Notes under the pieces: model-generated
Told to the model about the DNA's origin: nothing
The model's database searches: none
The model's input: the letters and a program-made list of their open reading frames with translations, nothing else
Made by a program: the position numbers and the translations under genes
DNA from: Tubiluchus corallicola
Lineage: Eukaryota > Priapulida > Priapulimorpha > Priapulimorphida > Tubiluchidae
Assembly: GCA_030141605.1 (NCBI GenBank)
Contig: JAQGDQ010000005.1
Coordinates: forward strand, 1,118,180-1,178,179
Direction: 5' to 3'
DNA: 60,000 nt
Shown here: piece after piece, positions 24,501-52,907 of the stretch
Layout of the letters: each line of letters starts with the position of its first letter
How positions within the stretch are numbered: position 1 is the stretch's first letter

Positions 24501-27500
24501 GGTAATAATTTATCTAGATGATTGGTAATAACAGCACAAGAGAAAGATACAAATTACAGTTAGGAACCAAATGAAATTAAACACAGCTAAGAAGTCTGGT
24601 GGAGCGTAGTAACTTCCTATAGGATTTGTAAACTCAAGTCACCTACTTGTTACCAGTACTACGACTTAACACATTTTGTCACACTTTCATTAGTCAAAAA
24701 ACCCAGTTTAAAAACATTTTTATTAATTTAATATTAAAAATAATTTATCGATTAATTTTCATTTTGGGGTAATTTTTAATGAATAATATTACGTAAGATG
24801 TTCTATTTTTGGCTGTTCATATAAAAATAACAGAAGAAGGAATATATGTTACTGATATAAACTGAGAACTCCAGCCTACAACATCATAGACTGCAATTTG
24901 TAAGCAGCATTCTTAAAAAAATCTCTCGCACACTTGTTATCACATTATTGGTTAGATCAGAACAAGTTTGCTTCAAACTAAAAGGTAAAAATAAATCGCA
25001 ATTAAGGATTTGATATGAGAGGATAGCCTATCACATACACGTAACATTGACCTGTGGATAACAAAAGATGCAATGAAAGCAATGTAACTGGCACCTGTGG
25101 CCTTACATGGTGTAAATTATTTTACATGAATTTTGAAAATAAAAATCCTCACTACTCTAAAACATTTCCAGGGAAAGTATAATATAGTATAATAGTATAA
25201 TGACTAGTATAATAAAATTACATTTAATAGCAACTTCAGCATTTTAAGGTTTATCAGCAATCATTCAAAAAATGTTTGATGATTGAAAAATTACAAACAG
25301 TTACAGAAAAACTTGATAACGATGGCAGTGTACAATAATAAAGGTAGTACTTAACAAATTTATTTTTTGTGTCTAAAATTTTATTCAGGCTGATGTGCAA
25401 CAGATTGTTACTGATTCAAAATGCACTTCGTAAAGTGCTTATTTAAACTGGTTCAAGTCCAATTCCTCATATTCGAATCCCAATCTGAGTTTGAAGCTGT
25501 GAATTTCAGTCTGGATATCAACCTGAGGTGAGCACACGAAGTTTAGGTAAAACCTGCATAATACGTAAGTTTATATTCAACTTCCTTTTTGCACAAATAT
25601 TTCCACTAAGAAAGCAGCTTCTTTATCGAGAGTAAAAGGCTAAAGTTTAAACTAAACAAAGAACACAATCTGCCATACAGTAACATTAAATGACAGTGGA
25701 ATTGCGACAGAAAGTGCTAGTGATTTCTGACCCTCGAGGCTTATTTTTTTAAAGTGCTAGCTAAAGTTATATAAAAAAATTTTACACAGAAGTGCTCAGT
25801 TATATGCCTTGCAGACATGTCTATCGATAGGTCAATTTTCTCATTTGTGCAAGAGTCTGTATATTGGGTAAAGTATCCAAATAGGTTTCTTACTTTGACT
25901 ATGGTGCAAAAAATTTGAGAAAAGCACATTTTTGTCAGGATTTTTTTTTTGTTCTAGTGATACTAGTGAGACTGGTGTGCAGAAAACCCTACCAAGCTTA
26001 CAGAGTATCCTCCTTGTATTTAGTGGTAGTTATCGCAGGCATTCTTTTGTGGCCAATGAATGGAGATAATTATAGAAGAAGATTGCAAATATTGGTCTCC
26101 TACAGAACAGCTTGCATTGAATATAGGATCAGCTCTTATTCACGTAAATACATTTTATGACTTTATGGCTGTACTGTTTTTACAAGGACTGATTTTAGCA
26201 ATAAGTCAAAAGTAACATGACTGAGTTTTGCTGGATTCTGTTCTCTACACATGAGGCCTCTAAAAGGAAAAACTTCTGTCACATAAAATTACCTTTCATC
26301 ACACTTTGCTCTTTGTCTTAAATTTAATTTCTTTATTCAGATTTATTGTGCTTACCTATTAGCAGAAGTAGTAGTAAAAATGAATACCTGAGTGGTTATT
26401 CTTCATATAATTGTGTGACCTCTTAAGACTTTCCATTTCATCGAAGGATCTAAGGCCACAAAATTGCTCTATACTCTCAAAAGTTTATTTCAGACATGAA
26501 GCATATGGTCTCTCGAACCTTCACAATAACAAATATTAGAAAGTGTGTTACAATCAACTTACAGCAAACCAGAAAATGTTAGATAACTGGCACACACTTT
26601 CTAGCTGATGAAGGTCAAGAAACCAAAAGCTTCTACTTAGGGTTAGGGCCAAGCCGAATCTGGATTTGAATGATGTTGTGAAGAAAAATTCAAATGGAAC
26701 ACCTCATCAGGGCTGTCTTAATAGCATTATAGGCCTGCAGGGCAAAGCAGCACGACAGGCCCTTAATTACACAACCACCACTGGAGTAAAAATGAAAATG
26801 AACGATAAAGTTAGACATTGCATTGGTATTTTATTGCACTGGTATTTTCAACAAAATCAGTGTTTAAACATGTTCCAATGTTTACGACCTGCCACGAATA
26901 CTTAAGGGGTGTTATTTTAATTATCCAAAATCTTTTTTTGCCTTCACATTCATGTTGGCAAAATTTTATAATGACAATTACAACGATTAGTTACGTTTTA
27001 TATTTATTTTATTAAATTTGCCTGTCTGAGTTCCCGGTCACCTCGTATTGTTTTCGAAAGTAGATGAATCTATGTCATTGTTATGTGCTGCACGGTTAGA
27101 AAACGTCTGTGAAGAAACCTTAAATCGTACAATGTGTTAAAAAGAAAAAGTGTTCAAATCTACAAATCTACTGATAACAAACTCGCAAACTGGTGCAATA
27201 AGGTGGTAATTAAGTTGCTGTCTGTTCAACACATTCTTACTACACTTATGATTTCTGCTCTGGTTTTGTTCTGTTTGATAGGACTGCTGAGCTTACTGCA
27301 GTTTAGACCTGCTACAGTTTCAGTTTGGTTTTGGTTAGGTTGTTGCAGTTTGATTTTTATTTCGGTAAGGCCTGGTACAGTTTCAGTTTGGTTTCGGTTA
27401 GGCCTACTGTAGTTTCGGCTAACTATCGGGTGAGCCTACTGCGAATGTGGTTCGGTTCTAAAATTTTTGAAAAATTCGGATTCCATTCGATAATCATTTT

Positions 27501-30500
27501 TTGGATTCTATAGAGAACCTTAATTCTAGACTAAAAAGAGCTAGAACTGGCCTAAAGTGTTTTGAGACTATAGAGCTGAGTAATTATGCTGTACACTTAA
27601 GCTACGATTCCATGTGCACGTAATGCATAATGCATGATTTGTGATCCGTAATGTGTGATGCGTATTGACTGTTTCCATGTGTTATTTTCCACGCTCTTTC
27701 CGCCATTTTTGGTAGCTATTTGTGAAAATTGCAAGGAATAATATTTGGAAATCATCTCTCTGTCAAAATTCAAGCGTGATAATTACAGCTGCTGCATTAG
27801 CTTATTATTGTACTATTAGACAGAACAGGAAGCACAGGTTTTGGGTGCACAACATTTTGCAGAGGACAGAACAATATGGCAGGTATTATCATTTGGTGAA
27901 AGAACCGCAGTTAGATACACAACAAATAACTACATTCTTCTTCCATCTCTCAAAAACTCGAATATAAAAAAATATTATTGTTTATAGGTCATAAAGTAAC
28001 CACAACTCACATAACTAGAATTTTCAGAAAGCTAAACAGCGAAAATGGTCACTGGAAACTTGAAAACTCGCTATAATCTCTAGGCAACGGCCATTTCCTG
28101 TCCGCGTATTGCTGTGTGATGCATATTCGGACAATAGCGATCATGTTCGTATGAATACAGATCACGCATCATGCATTATGGATTACGTACACATGAAAAC
28201 ACTTCTACATGTCTAAACAGAAACTGTTGTATATGCATTACGGATCATGCATCATGCATTACATACACGTGGAGTCGTAACTTTAGTGTCAGTACTTACA
28301 TAACACAGGGCCCGATTAGCACACAATATGGGTCACTACCAGGAAAACGCAGTAAATCATTTGCATTGGCCGTATTGTTTCCAATTGTCTGCTTCCTTAA
28401 GGAAGATACCTGAGTATAGTTGTTAGACTTGTGCAGGTTCTGGGTCTTATCTTAGGGAATTATGCTTAATAAGGAAGTAGATTGTGGTCCTTCCATAACC
28501 ATCAACCTAATAGATAGGCCAGTCAGAACTGAGTAAGGTTGTTGACTTGTAATAAAATGAAAGCTAAATCAGACTAACCAACATTAGCTACATATAGTTT
28601 GTTTTTATGAATGAGCGCAACACATGCAGTTGTTCCTCCGCAGACCAATCGGTGAAGCTCCTCTAGCCTTTTCACTTCATTTGGATAATGTTTGCATAAG
28701 TCGTAGTAGCTCATACCCTAAAACATTAAAAATCACACGATCACAAATACTCCTATATAATATAATACCAACTACAATTTTGCTAAAATAACTGAACCTA
28801 GTAAATCTAAGAAAATTGTTAAACATAAGGGTAAAAAATATAGGCGTTATGAGAATTAAAAATTAGAAAAATTGATTTGCTGTTACCATACCTCTGGAAA
28901 TTCCATTTTCAGTTTCACTCTTTCCGTTAAAGCATCATCAATTGTTTCAAAAAAACCTTCCTCTACTGCTATAAACGCCTAAAATAAAAACAAATGGTTT
29001 TTAAACATTTGTATGTTCAAGATTTCTTAACAGTCAAAACAGGGTAGCATAGATAAAAGCATCATAAAGGCTACATCCATGATAATAATACATTCTTGAC
29101 TACTAAAAAGTCATTAACTAAATAAAATGTTTTAATGGATTTGCCAGTTCCAGCTCTATCAAGAAAACTTTGTCAAAAAAGGAAAACACGCTAATTAAGC
29201 GAGTCATTGGTTTTGAGGCAACTGTATAAGTGGGACAACATGATATGAGCAAAAGACCATTACAGTTAGCTAAAATGTCCAGGCAGAGGGTATTCTAGGT
29301 AAAAAGGTGAAACAATATGAGCTGTGCATTCCACAAAGGTGATGAGTCCAAAAAGTAAAAGCACCAAGCTCCCTGACAAGGCTACATTACATATCTTAGC
29401 TGTGAACTATAGAACGATTCTTATTATTCTATTTAACTTCTAACTAGTAACTTAAATTTGTTCATGTTTCAGGAGATATTTTGCAAATATAAATTTGAAT
29501 TTATTTCAATCTCTAAAAGGTAAAAATAATTCGGTTCAAACGTCAGACACAAGAATAAACAATTTTAGTCTAATGTAACTCATGCTTTCATAACCTGCCG
29601 TAAAACTTCTTTAATTTCTTCATCTGTATGTTTTCCTTCCAGTTGACCTAACACAATTTCTGCAGGCATCCTCTGTGCAGCAAAGTCTGATGCTCGGCAA
29701 CCCTCATGTCCGTCAAACACTCCATAGAGACCAGTGTCTTTGTTCACTCTGAATAAATAAAATGTCATAGAAATGCAAATAATAATAATAACTCCAAAGT
29801 TACCTGTGCCTTATTTATTACCTTATTTTCACAACAATAAGAAGGGAAAAACAGGAGAATTAGGTTGAGGGATCTAACACCTCTGATTGCCCTTAATGCA
29901 GGCAAGAGCCATCTTCTGGCTGTTGTTTTACTAATAAAGCAAGTTCGGTTTTCAGTGGTACAATAAATTTATATCAATATTGTCATTAATAAATGCCTTC
30001 TGTGAACACAGCTGCAAAAACTTGCAAGTGTTTTCGTTTATTTAGGTTCTTTTGGTATTCTAACATTGATGGCAAAGTATCCTTGAAATGACAAAAGGCA
30101 TAATGATGCTATAATACCAAAAGTCATGCATGGTTGATCAATACTGATCAATTAATGCTGAAATGTTAAGTATTGAATGTATATGTTATACCAGGGGTGT
30201 GCAAATTATCTGACTAGCCGGGCCACATTAAACTTTGCCGCAATTTCTGCGGGCCGCATACAGTTTGGTCAAGGAGCCAAGTACAGTAGGACCTAATAGC
30301 GATTTTTTGCATCCGATTTACGCACATCATTACTACTGCGTTACTACACTCAAGAAACTATTTTAGAAGTTATTAAAATTTATATTAAAAACCATGTATT
30401 TCTACTTTCACGACAGATAGTGGTAATTTCATTACAATGCATATTAGTAATGTTTATCACACAGTCTGTGTAGTACAGTGCATATTAATGTTTTGACTCG

Positions 30501-32510
30501 CTGTTCTTCTTCAATCTTCCTCTTTTTCTTATCCATGTTTCTGATCTATAAGAACACTACATCTGATGAAACGACGAAACAGCCACTGATCCAGGCATGT
30601 ACTACTGAGCCTAAGCTGAAACTAAAATCTGGGAATCCCCCTATATTAGTGGTGACCACACTTTTTCAGCTTGCTGCCTAATTACAAATTGGTCTGCCCA
30701 GTCGTCTTCTTGGTCATAGTAGGTAGATCATTTTGACTTGGTTATTTTATATTTTGTTATAATTTATTTATTTATAATTTATTTTGTAAAATACCCAAGT
30801 CAAAATGATCTACCTGCTATGACTAAGAAGACGACTGGACAGATCAACAGGCCCGATAATAGAAGCCTAGAGATTGGCTAATTGGTTTTCCTACCAGCCG
30901 ATCAGATTGCTTCTCGCATTTTTTGCACATTTGAACATTTGAATGGCAGCTTCCTTGACAGTTTGCTGTGTTCTGCGATTACATCGCTTTTTTGTGTTCC
31001 AAGTGAGCAACGTTAAATTTCGTCATGTCCGACAGTTACATTAAGTGACAATAGCCTTGTAAGGCTTAATGCCATCCGATCTAGACGAAAAAACTACCCG
31101 CACTATCTTTGCGATAGTGGCGCGGACTTCAGCTGGATCGCGTGGGCCGCACTTTCGTTGCATTGACAAACCTCTTCGCGGGTCGCACAAGATCTCTTGG
31201 CGGGCCGCAAGCGGCCCGCGGGCCGCAATTTGCACACCCCTGGGTTATACTATTAAGCTATAAGATGCATACTTAAAGTGAAAACTTCTGTCTTCAAATT
31301 CATGTTCTTCGTGTCTAACTCCATCTTTGCGGTAAATAAGATTAGTCGACAAACCGACACCAGATAACTCACAAACAGGTAAGTCATCGGTCCAAACATT
31401 TTCATTTGTCTGAAAAATAAGCAAAAACTGTTTTATGTTTTAGCTTTATGCATCCTTAATTAGTCCAGTTTAACAGTTACTATTAACAATAGAACCACTG
31501 TTCAAAGCTATAATTGTTCAATACTATTTTTTTCACTATACATTCAGTATTTTTTTGTGTTTTTGTGCAAAAGCAACAACGACTTTATTCGTAACTGAAA
31601 ATGCAACTTTCCTTATTTTGCTTGTTAAGATATTATGTTAAAAAAGCTGAAACATTTATAGACACTTTTTTGTGAAGTGCACAGAGAAGGTGTGGCTTCA
31701 GCAAATTGTTTTTCACTACAAGTGATGATGCCCTCTTTTTCACTTTCGTGATATGACCACCAGACCTGAAAATTCTCACGCATTAACTGTGTGTCACACG
31801 CATTTTAAATCTTTCATACGCACACACACATCAAATTTCAGTTCTCACGTATTCCTCAACTTCATGTGCAGTTTGCAAATCAACTGGCTACCACAACATG
31901 ATTAGTAGCACTACTATCAATAACGCAGTAGTGTTCATGATTCTCATGTATATTACACTAAAGAGTATTACAGTCATTTAAAATTAACCACTTTTAGGTG
32001 ATATTGAGCTTTTTCCATGACTGTGTAGAAAAGAAAATATTTATATATAAAGTACAGTGAACTGCCATAACAACATAAGAAAGTTCAATTATATGCAAAA
32101 ATTGCGTTATTTTTTGCCTTCACTTTTTAATTAATTTGATTTTGATACCAAAAATATAAAATTTCTGGGGCATAATTTGCCCCCTCCCCCAATCCTTACA
32201 GGAGGCGAGGTGATCCCCGGGCTTTCTACGCTTCACACTCATTTTTACATCAAATTGGCAGATGTGGACCATCCCCTACTTAAATATCAAATTCCAATGA
32301 CGTGGCTACACAAAAAATGTGATGTTTCATATTCACAGTGTTCGCTCGCCGCTCCCAAAACAGTGCTAAAATTGCTTAGTACGGTAAAATCTGGATAATG
32401 ACCTGTATTATACGTTATGACAAAAAAGTTACCTGCATAACAATGTTATCACTAGTAATATCAGTTCGACGAGAATGAGACGCAAGCTTCGGTTCCACGC
32501 CAACTGGCAT
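21585..32510 (-). CDS. TAB1: TAB1, TAK1-activating PP2C-like protein, complete coding region in 8 exons
   Basis: Exons in reading order are 32433-32510, 31273-31409, 29595-29748, 28892-28978, 28579-28717, 24026-24254, 23471-23595 and 21585-22207. All phases agree and give 523 residues (human TAB1 504). Known role: a scaffold that binds and activates the MAP3K TAK1 in cytokine and stress signalling, using a PP2C fold without phosphatase activity. Signatures in order are WTDDLPVCELSGVG (32-45), LYGVFDGHEG (79-88), LYVANVGDSRALLCK (about 193-207), SVDHGLKNEDELFRL, a RSIGDY block, EPEIHGGIPLD, LMTDGLYNTL (303-312) and RDDITLLVRN (about 371-380). The C-terminus has the TAK1-binding motif, here KPYVSFSDFFKKF (about 457-469). 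Asp84, Asp200, Asp306 and Asp372/373 sit where active PP2C enzymes bind metal. Intron 7 starts with GC, not GT, and is filled by a minisatellite. The 4.3-kb intron 24255-28578 and the 1.5-kb intron 29749-31272 hold transposon remnants. Confidence 0.93.
22351..23498. repeat. Minisatellite, 80-83 bp unit, 14 copies including the TAB1 exon end
   Basis: The unit contains acttgcctgttgcttcaatg or acttgcctgttatttcaatg, followed by tttacagttgtataaatgtg and a caaatggttgtgaatttgc block. I count 14 acttgcctg cores: 13 intronic and one, at 23466-23474, that is the real exon 7/intron 7 border of TAB1. On the minus strand every copy reads CAG|GCAAGT or close to it. About 26 bases of each unit match the last 28 bases of the exon. 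The array fills nearly the whole intron 22208-23470. Confidence 0.92.
27280..27465. repeat. Short degenerate tandem repeat
   Basis: Copies of cagtttcagtttggtttcgg and taggcctactg recur four to five times with variation, inside the TAB1 intron 24255-28578. Open frames across it are Val/Leu/Phe-rich by-products of the repeat. Confidence 0.5.
27593..28289. mobile_element. Non-autonomous DNA element with long imperfect terminal inverted repeats
   Basis: The left end ACACTTAAGCTACGATTCCA corresponds to the right end read inverted, ACACTAAAGTTACGACTCCA. The similarity continues inward for about 55 bases through repeated GTAATGCATAATGCATGAT-type words. The 0.7-kb interior has no transposase. It lies in the TAB1 intron 24255-28578. 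No clean target duplication was seen, so the superfamily is left open. Confidence 0.6.
30192..31242. mobile_element. Non-autonomous hAT-like transposon
   Basis: Perfect 16-bp terminal inverted repeats, CAGGGGTGTGCAAATT and AATTTGCACACCCCTG, bound a 1051-bp element in the TAB1 intron 29749-31272. Flanks tgttatac and ggttatac match at 7 of 8 bases, as expected for the 8-bp hAT target duplication. Subterminal GGGCCGC words are abundant, especially at the right end. No transposase frame remains. A second, palindromic element is nested inside it. Confidence 0.82.
30691..30845. mobile_element. Palindromic element nested in the hAT-like transposon
   Basis: Arms 30691-30750 and 30786-30845 are near-perfect inverted copies of about 60 bp. 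They share cgtcttctt, gtcatag and aggtagatcattttgac, and the centre is made of AT. It is a compact MITE or foldback with strong hairpin potential. Confidence 0.75.
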
Positions 32511-34850
32511 TATACAAATACAGGTCACCACAAAACAGGATTTAGACCTTTTCGCCTTCACATAACACACACATTGACAAAAATTATGTGGAATTTAGCA
32601 TATTTTATGCCTAAATGCAGGTAACGTCAAAATTACTGTCTATTTTCAGCTAAATAGAAATGGCAAGAGTAAAAATCTTTATTACGACACAACAACACCT
32701 AATTATCTAACGCACTACTTTCTACACGAACAATACCAGAATGAAAATCTTATTCATGTGCTTGCGTTAAAACTATGCTATAACTCAAAGCGTATAACAG
32801 GAATTATGAATATAACAAAGGCAAAGGCAGATATTTAAGAAATAACCATAACAGCAATGATAGCTTCAATAAAGGTAATAACAGAAATAACAATTATGTC
32901 ATCATCAACAGCAAATAACAACATCTCAACATTACTGTTAACGCAAACCCGGTACGCAATAAAACAACATGTAAATGATGTAAATGATATAAAATGCTGG
33001 ACGATTTTTTCCAAGTTTCAGTTATTTCTTGTGCTTTACTCCAGTTTTGAAGCTTTCTTTATGCGTTTAATTATTTATTCTTCTAATAACAGCTATTGTT
33101 TCTAGTATTGTAGTGATGTGATCAGCATTAACTTTTATTTGTGTAAATAATCTAATGGGGAGTTTACACGAAGTACTCATTGGGCGTGATGAGGATAACT
33201 ACAAGAGTAAACATTTTATTTTCAGATGCAAATGGATGGAAGAATCATTTGCAAGCTCAATATGATTTTGATTTTGCTTATAATAACTGTAACATCGCAA
33301 TACCCAGTTTTTTGCTATCAATCTAGTTTGCATGTAAACAGTTGAGTCCTACTTATCTATAAAATAAAAGTTAATTTTTCAATATTCAAGATTGTTTATT
33401 TCGCATCAACACACAAATACAACATTGAAAATACATAAATTTCAATAATTCAATAGTCAACAAGAAGCAAAATATTCAATTTTGATGAAATCACTTATTC
33501 TGTGTATTTTAACAAGACATTTCCCAAGTGCTTACCATCACCAAACCTGTCTTTAGTCAACCACAAAATATATGCAACGTACTACAGGCTTCTTAATACA
33601 TGTAGAGTGACTTTACCTTGATCTTCTCTGTGGTATAATAAGGAAAACAGTGCCTCTAAATTTAAAATTCAATTATTTTGATCCACTGCTGGTTTGTCTA
33701 GTTCTAGGAAAAGCGAAAAAATAATAAGAATAAAACACGGGTTTTTAAATTATAGTTTACCACTATAGTTGATCTTCCGGTGGAAGAAAACGGCAAAAAG
33801 TCACATGGAATTGAAAAATTTTTTAATACTAACTTTTGGGGAGGTTTTATTGTTAAAAAGGATCCAAGCTTAGTAAAAAAAACATAGAAGCAGAGAAAAA
33901 ACAAGTAAAAAATATAGAAGCACAGCAAAGGAAAAAGGAAGAAACACGGGGTTGTCACTGGCCGCAGTAGGATACAACAGAATGTTGAACGTAAACCCAT
34001 GGCTTATAATTACAGAAAACAAGAGGATATACAATTAAGCAGAAAATAAGTCAGAATGCAACCCATTGAGATGAGAGTGAAGATGTAATGAACCTGGGGG
34101 GTGATCAGACTTGCGGGACCACCCTACCCCTATTTTGCCAGGTTTGGGTTATTGGTGGTGGTCATGTGAGCGTCGTGTTTAGCATAGAAACGTGCTGTGG
34201 ATATAATTTATGTAGATATATTATGACATATGTATATATATATATTACGTCATGCAGGTGCAGGAAAATCAGGGAGAAAGAGGGAGAGGCGCAAGTTGTG
34301 TGAAAACAGCATTACTTGCAATATTTAGTGTAGAATATCTCTGTGTTTCATCTGGTAGACAATTAGAGTAGAGACAGGAACGGGTAGTGAGAGAGTTTGA
34401 TTCGGTAAGTGACCTTTCTTGTACGTCCTTGCACTTGCTAACATTATGAAATTGCTGCAGGTGACCTAGTTCACCTCTTCTTTGGCTTCTGTTGTTTAAT
34501 ATCAGTAAAATCACTGTATCTATGTCGAAACAATAACCTTTTAAGCGTTCAGGTTGTTAAAATAATCTTTTTACTATCTGTTCTATTTGTGTAAGTTGCA
34601 TCAGTTAGTTCAAATCATATCACTTCTTGAAATCTTTGTCAATGTAAACACTATTATTTTCGTCATTAAAGTTATTTAGCGGGGAGCTTTTATATTTTAA
34701 CTCAATAGTTTAGTGTTTCGGTTTTATTGCGTGTTGAGGCTACAGAGATATTTCATCAGAAACAAGTCGCAGTATGATACTCACAGAGTATCGTCACCAG
34801 TGTCTTCAAATTTGTATAGTCACATTTAACGCTTAAATTACAGTCTAGCC
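32511..34850. other. Region upstream of TAB1, no gene recognised
   Basis: It should hold the TAB1 promoter and 5' UTR next to 32510. Short open frames on both strands show no family features. A (TA)n run lies near 34227-34245. I could not identify a TATA box or other core element with confidence. Confidence 0.35.
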
Positions 34851-34937
34851 TCGTTATCTCGCCACTGTCCGTCTAGGGCAAATTTTTGGCAAGAGGCGAG
34901 TATGGCGAGATAACGGGAATATAACGAAGTTAGTCTA
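34851..34937. mobile_element. Very short pogo-like MITE candidate
   Basis: TA then CAGTCTAGCCTCGTTATCTC opens the segment. An inverted, weaker counterpart (GGCGAGATAACG, then ATAACGAAGTTAGTCTA) closes it, followed by TA. The size of under 100 bp and the CAGT...CCTCGTTAT pattern suggest an internally deleted pogo/mariner-type element. Confidence 0.35.
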
Positions 34938-35129
34938 TATGTACAGTACTATAAGTTATTATTTTCCACTTAATAACACACGAACGCAGGTATTACTGGC
35001 ACTTCCGAATAAGGAATCATGGCATTAACACATTTATTGGAAAAGTCGACTATTTTAAAATGAAATGTTGAATTGATGCAGATGTCATGTTATCCACCGA
35101 CTAGAGCAATACAGGAAGGGTGTGACATT

Positions 35130-35935
35130 TAGTCATGGTACACTTGGGTATCCGGACACTTGGACACAAGACATTTAGGCACTAATAAAAATTAATGTTG
35201 TCCCTTTTTTATTTTTGTTTATTGAATTTTTAATAAGTCACTATTTTCCTAACTTTCACAATATTCAAATCGCATCACTAAATTTAACATATGCAGGGAC
35301 TCTGCACTTTTTGGTTTTCCACTTTTAGTACTAATGTGTTTATTTATAAAATGAACGAAGCAGAAGACACTACAAATTTAGTTTAGCATTTTATTTCGAC
35401 ACCATATATCCAGCGCATCACAAAAACAATAAGCGTCAATACAGTTGGCCTTATTATAATCATAATACTGTGTGTATTCTATCAGCGCTAGCTTTTAAAA
35501 AGTCATAGAATGCGTTGTTTATGCTATCTACTAACTAGAAATCGATCAGATCAATTAATGAGCAAATGCTTAATGCGTGAATCCAATATAAAGATTAACA
35601 ATAATTATAAGCCGTTTGTCTGTCTACATTGAGAAATGCGTGATTCACGTTGCGTTTGTACCAGCACTTTTACATATGTTAAGTAACATATTTTCAGCTT
35701 TAATTACATAATCATAGTCAGGAAAATGAAACTTCAAAAGTTCTAAAAGTTTTTAGGCAATAAGCGAGGATTCGTACAATTTTAGTTACCGGGAGTATTG
35801 TAGACTTGTAACACAACACAGAAATAATTTATTCTTGCATGATCAAGTCACGTTGTGTGCATCGGCGCTGCCGCCCAAATGCCTTGTACCCAAACGGCTG
35901 CGCCCAATTTTCCCGTATGCAAATGTCCTGTCTAT
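35130..35935. repeat. Possible decayed inverted-repeat element
   Basis: The left side has repeated words such as cacttgggtatccggacact and gacatttaggcac. The right side carries related words inverted (caaatgccttgtacccaaac, caaatgtcctgtct). Similarity is low and the ends are not fixed. Confidence 0.3.
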
Positions 35936-36926
35936 ATGCAGGAATGGTAGCAAGTTATTTTGACAATCAAAAGCAAAAAGTTAAGATTAATAAAACTATA
36001 GCATAAAATTAATTATTTCTCATTTCTTGTAATGTAATGAAGAATTTCCTAAATTTACATAAAATGATAGCAAACTATTTCAACAATTAAAAACAAAAAT
36101 TCAAAACGATGTAATTTTTATTGACAACAGCAAGGCAATTTTTATTACATGTGAAAAATATTTTTCTCCCAAAATTTCTTTCAATTTACATTGCACTAAA
36201 AAATAAACATCTATAGCAATCTTGGGAAAACTATTAGACTGGAATAATTTAAATTAAGTGTTACAAAACAACACACGCAAAGTAACAATATCGCACTTTT
36301 TTATGAAAGAAAAATGGAAAATTAAGAAAGTTCTTAGGATTCTGTACTACCGAACTTTGTACTAATGAAGTATAAGACTTAAAAAACAAACAATACTTAT
36401 CATCGTCAACGTTACACTGTAAACTATTACGTTATGACTACACTGAAATTATGTCTTTGCACTGCACATTTATTAGGTTACTAACCTTAGAAAATCTTAG
36501 AGAAACTTCAAAGAAAATAAAAAATACTAAATGTAAATTAGGACCTGCTTAAGATTCCCATTACAGTTTTAAGCGATCCATCTAAAGCAAGACTGCAAGA
36601 ATATAGACTGCTATACGTTACGATTAGTTTCATTTCTTAGATTTTTACAATACAATAAGCTTTGAGAAGCAAAAATGAAAGCATTAAACAATTATCTTGT
36701 CACACAAACAGATTGCTGTATCTGTAGCCAATTTTACATTTAATTCTAATTAAATTTAATTCTAAATATAAATTTAATTCTAAAAAACAGAAAAGGAAAT
36801 GCATCCCTTTTCATAAATCGTCTATGATTCTCTTTGGGATGATTCTATAGAAAAACCCAGAGCCAGTAAACCAATTACCATCCAAACACAACTTATAGCT
36901 GAGAAGGTGCATACTATTAGGGGAAA

Positions 36927-36932
36927 TTTATT
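36927..36932 (-). terminator. Candidate poly(A) signal of KNL1
   Basis: A minus-strand AATAAA lies about 500 bases past the KNL1 stop codon. Others lie further on, near 36117, so the choice is uncertain. The rest of 35936-37427 shows no gene. Confidence 0.3.
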
Positions 36933-37427
36933 TTGAAAGTTTTTAAGTTAAGTCCAGTCCTCCTTTGCCAATACAGTATACACGGAAGCTTACAATGCAA
37001 TAGAATATGATGATAAAATATTTTCCAAATGCTTGCCATGAGTGCTTCAGGGTGTTAGTAAAAATCCTTGAAAATAAACTACTGTACCAATACTTTACAA
37101 GTGTTTCAATTTGATTTGCTAGAAAAAACTTAAAATGAGAAACTACATAATAGGAAAAGTCATAACTCTAATCTGAAAAAATAATTATTACCTCCAAACT
37201 ATTGAAATAACAAATCATATGAGTAAACTGACAAATGAAGATGACAAAAAAGTTTATAACCATAATAAAAGTAGATCAAAAATTAAGTTTTAGAATTAAT
37301 TCATTGACAACTGCAAACAAATTAGAAAACACAAATGAAAATACACCAGATGACAGTAACAGAAAACATATAATAGGCTATAGAAATATGTTTAACAACA
37401 GCACTAAATTTTTACAACAGTAAAATC

Positions 37428-52907
<15,480 letters not shown>

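Noticed and set aside
25440-25500. tRNA or tRNA-derived SINE (GGTTCAAGTCC resembles a B box)
   Set aside because: No A box at the right distance and no cloverleaf could be drawn.
29580-29594. Extension of the TAB1 exon 3 frame to a stop
   Set aside because: The frame continues past the donor at CAG|gttatg; joining to 28978 restores the TAB1 sequence.
34269-34514. Minus-strand 81-codon frame upstream of TAB1
   Set aside because: No family features, and low-complexity borders.
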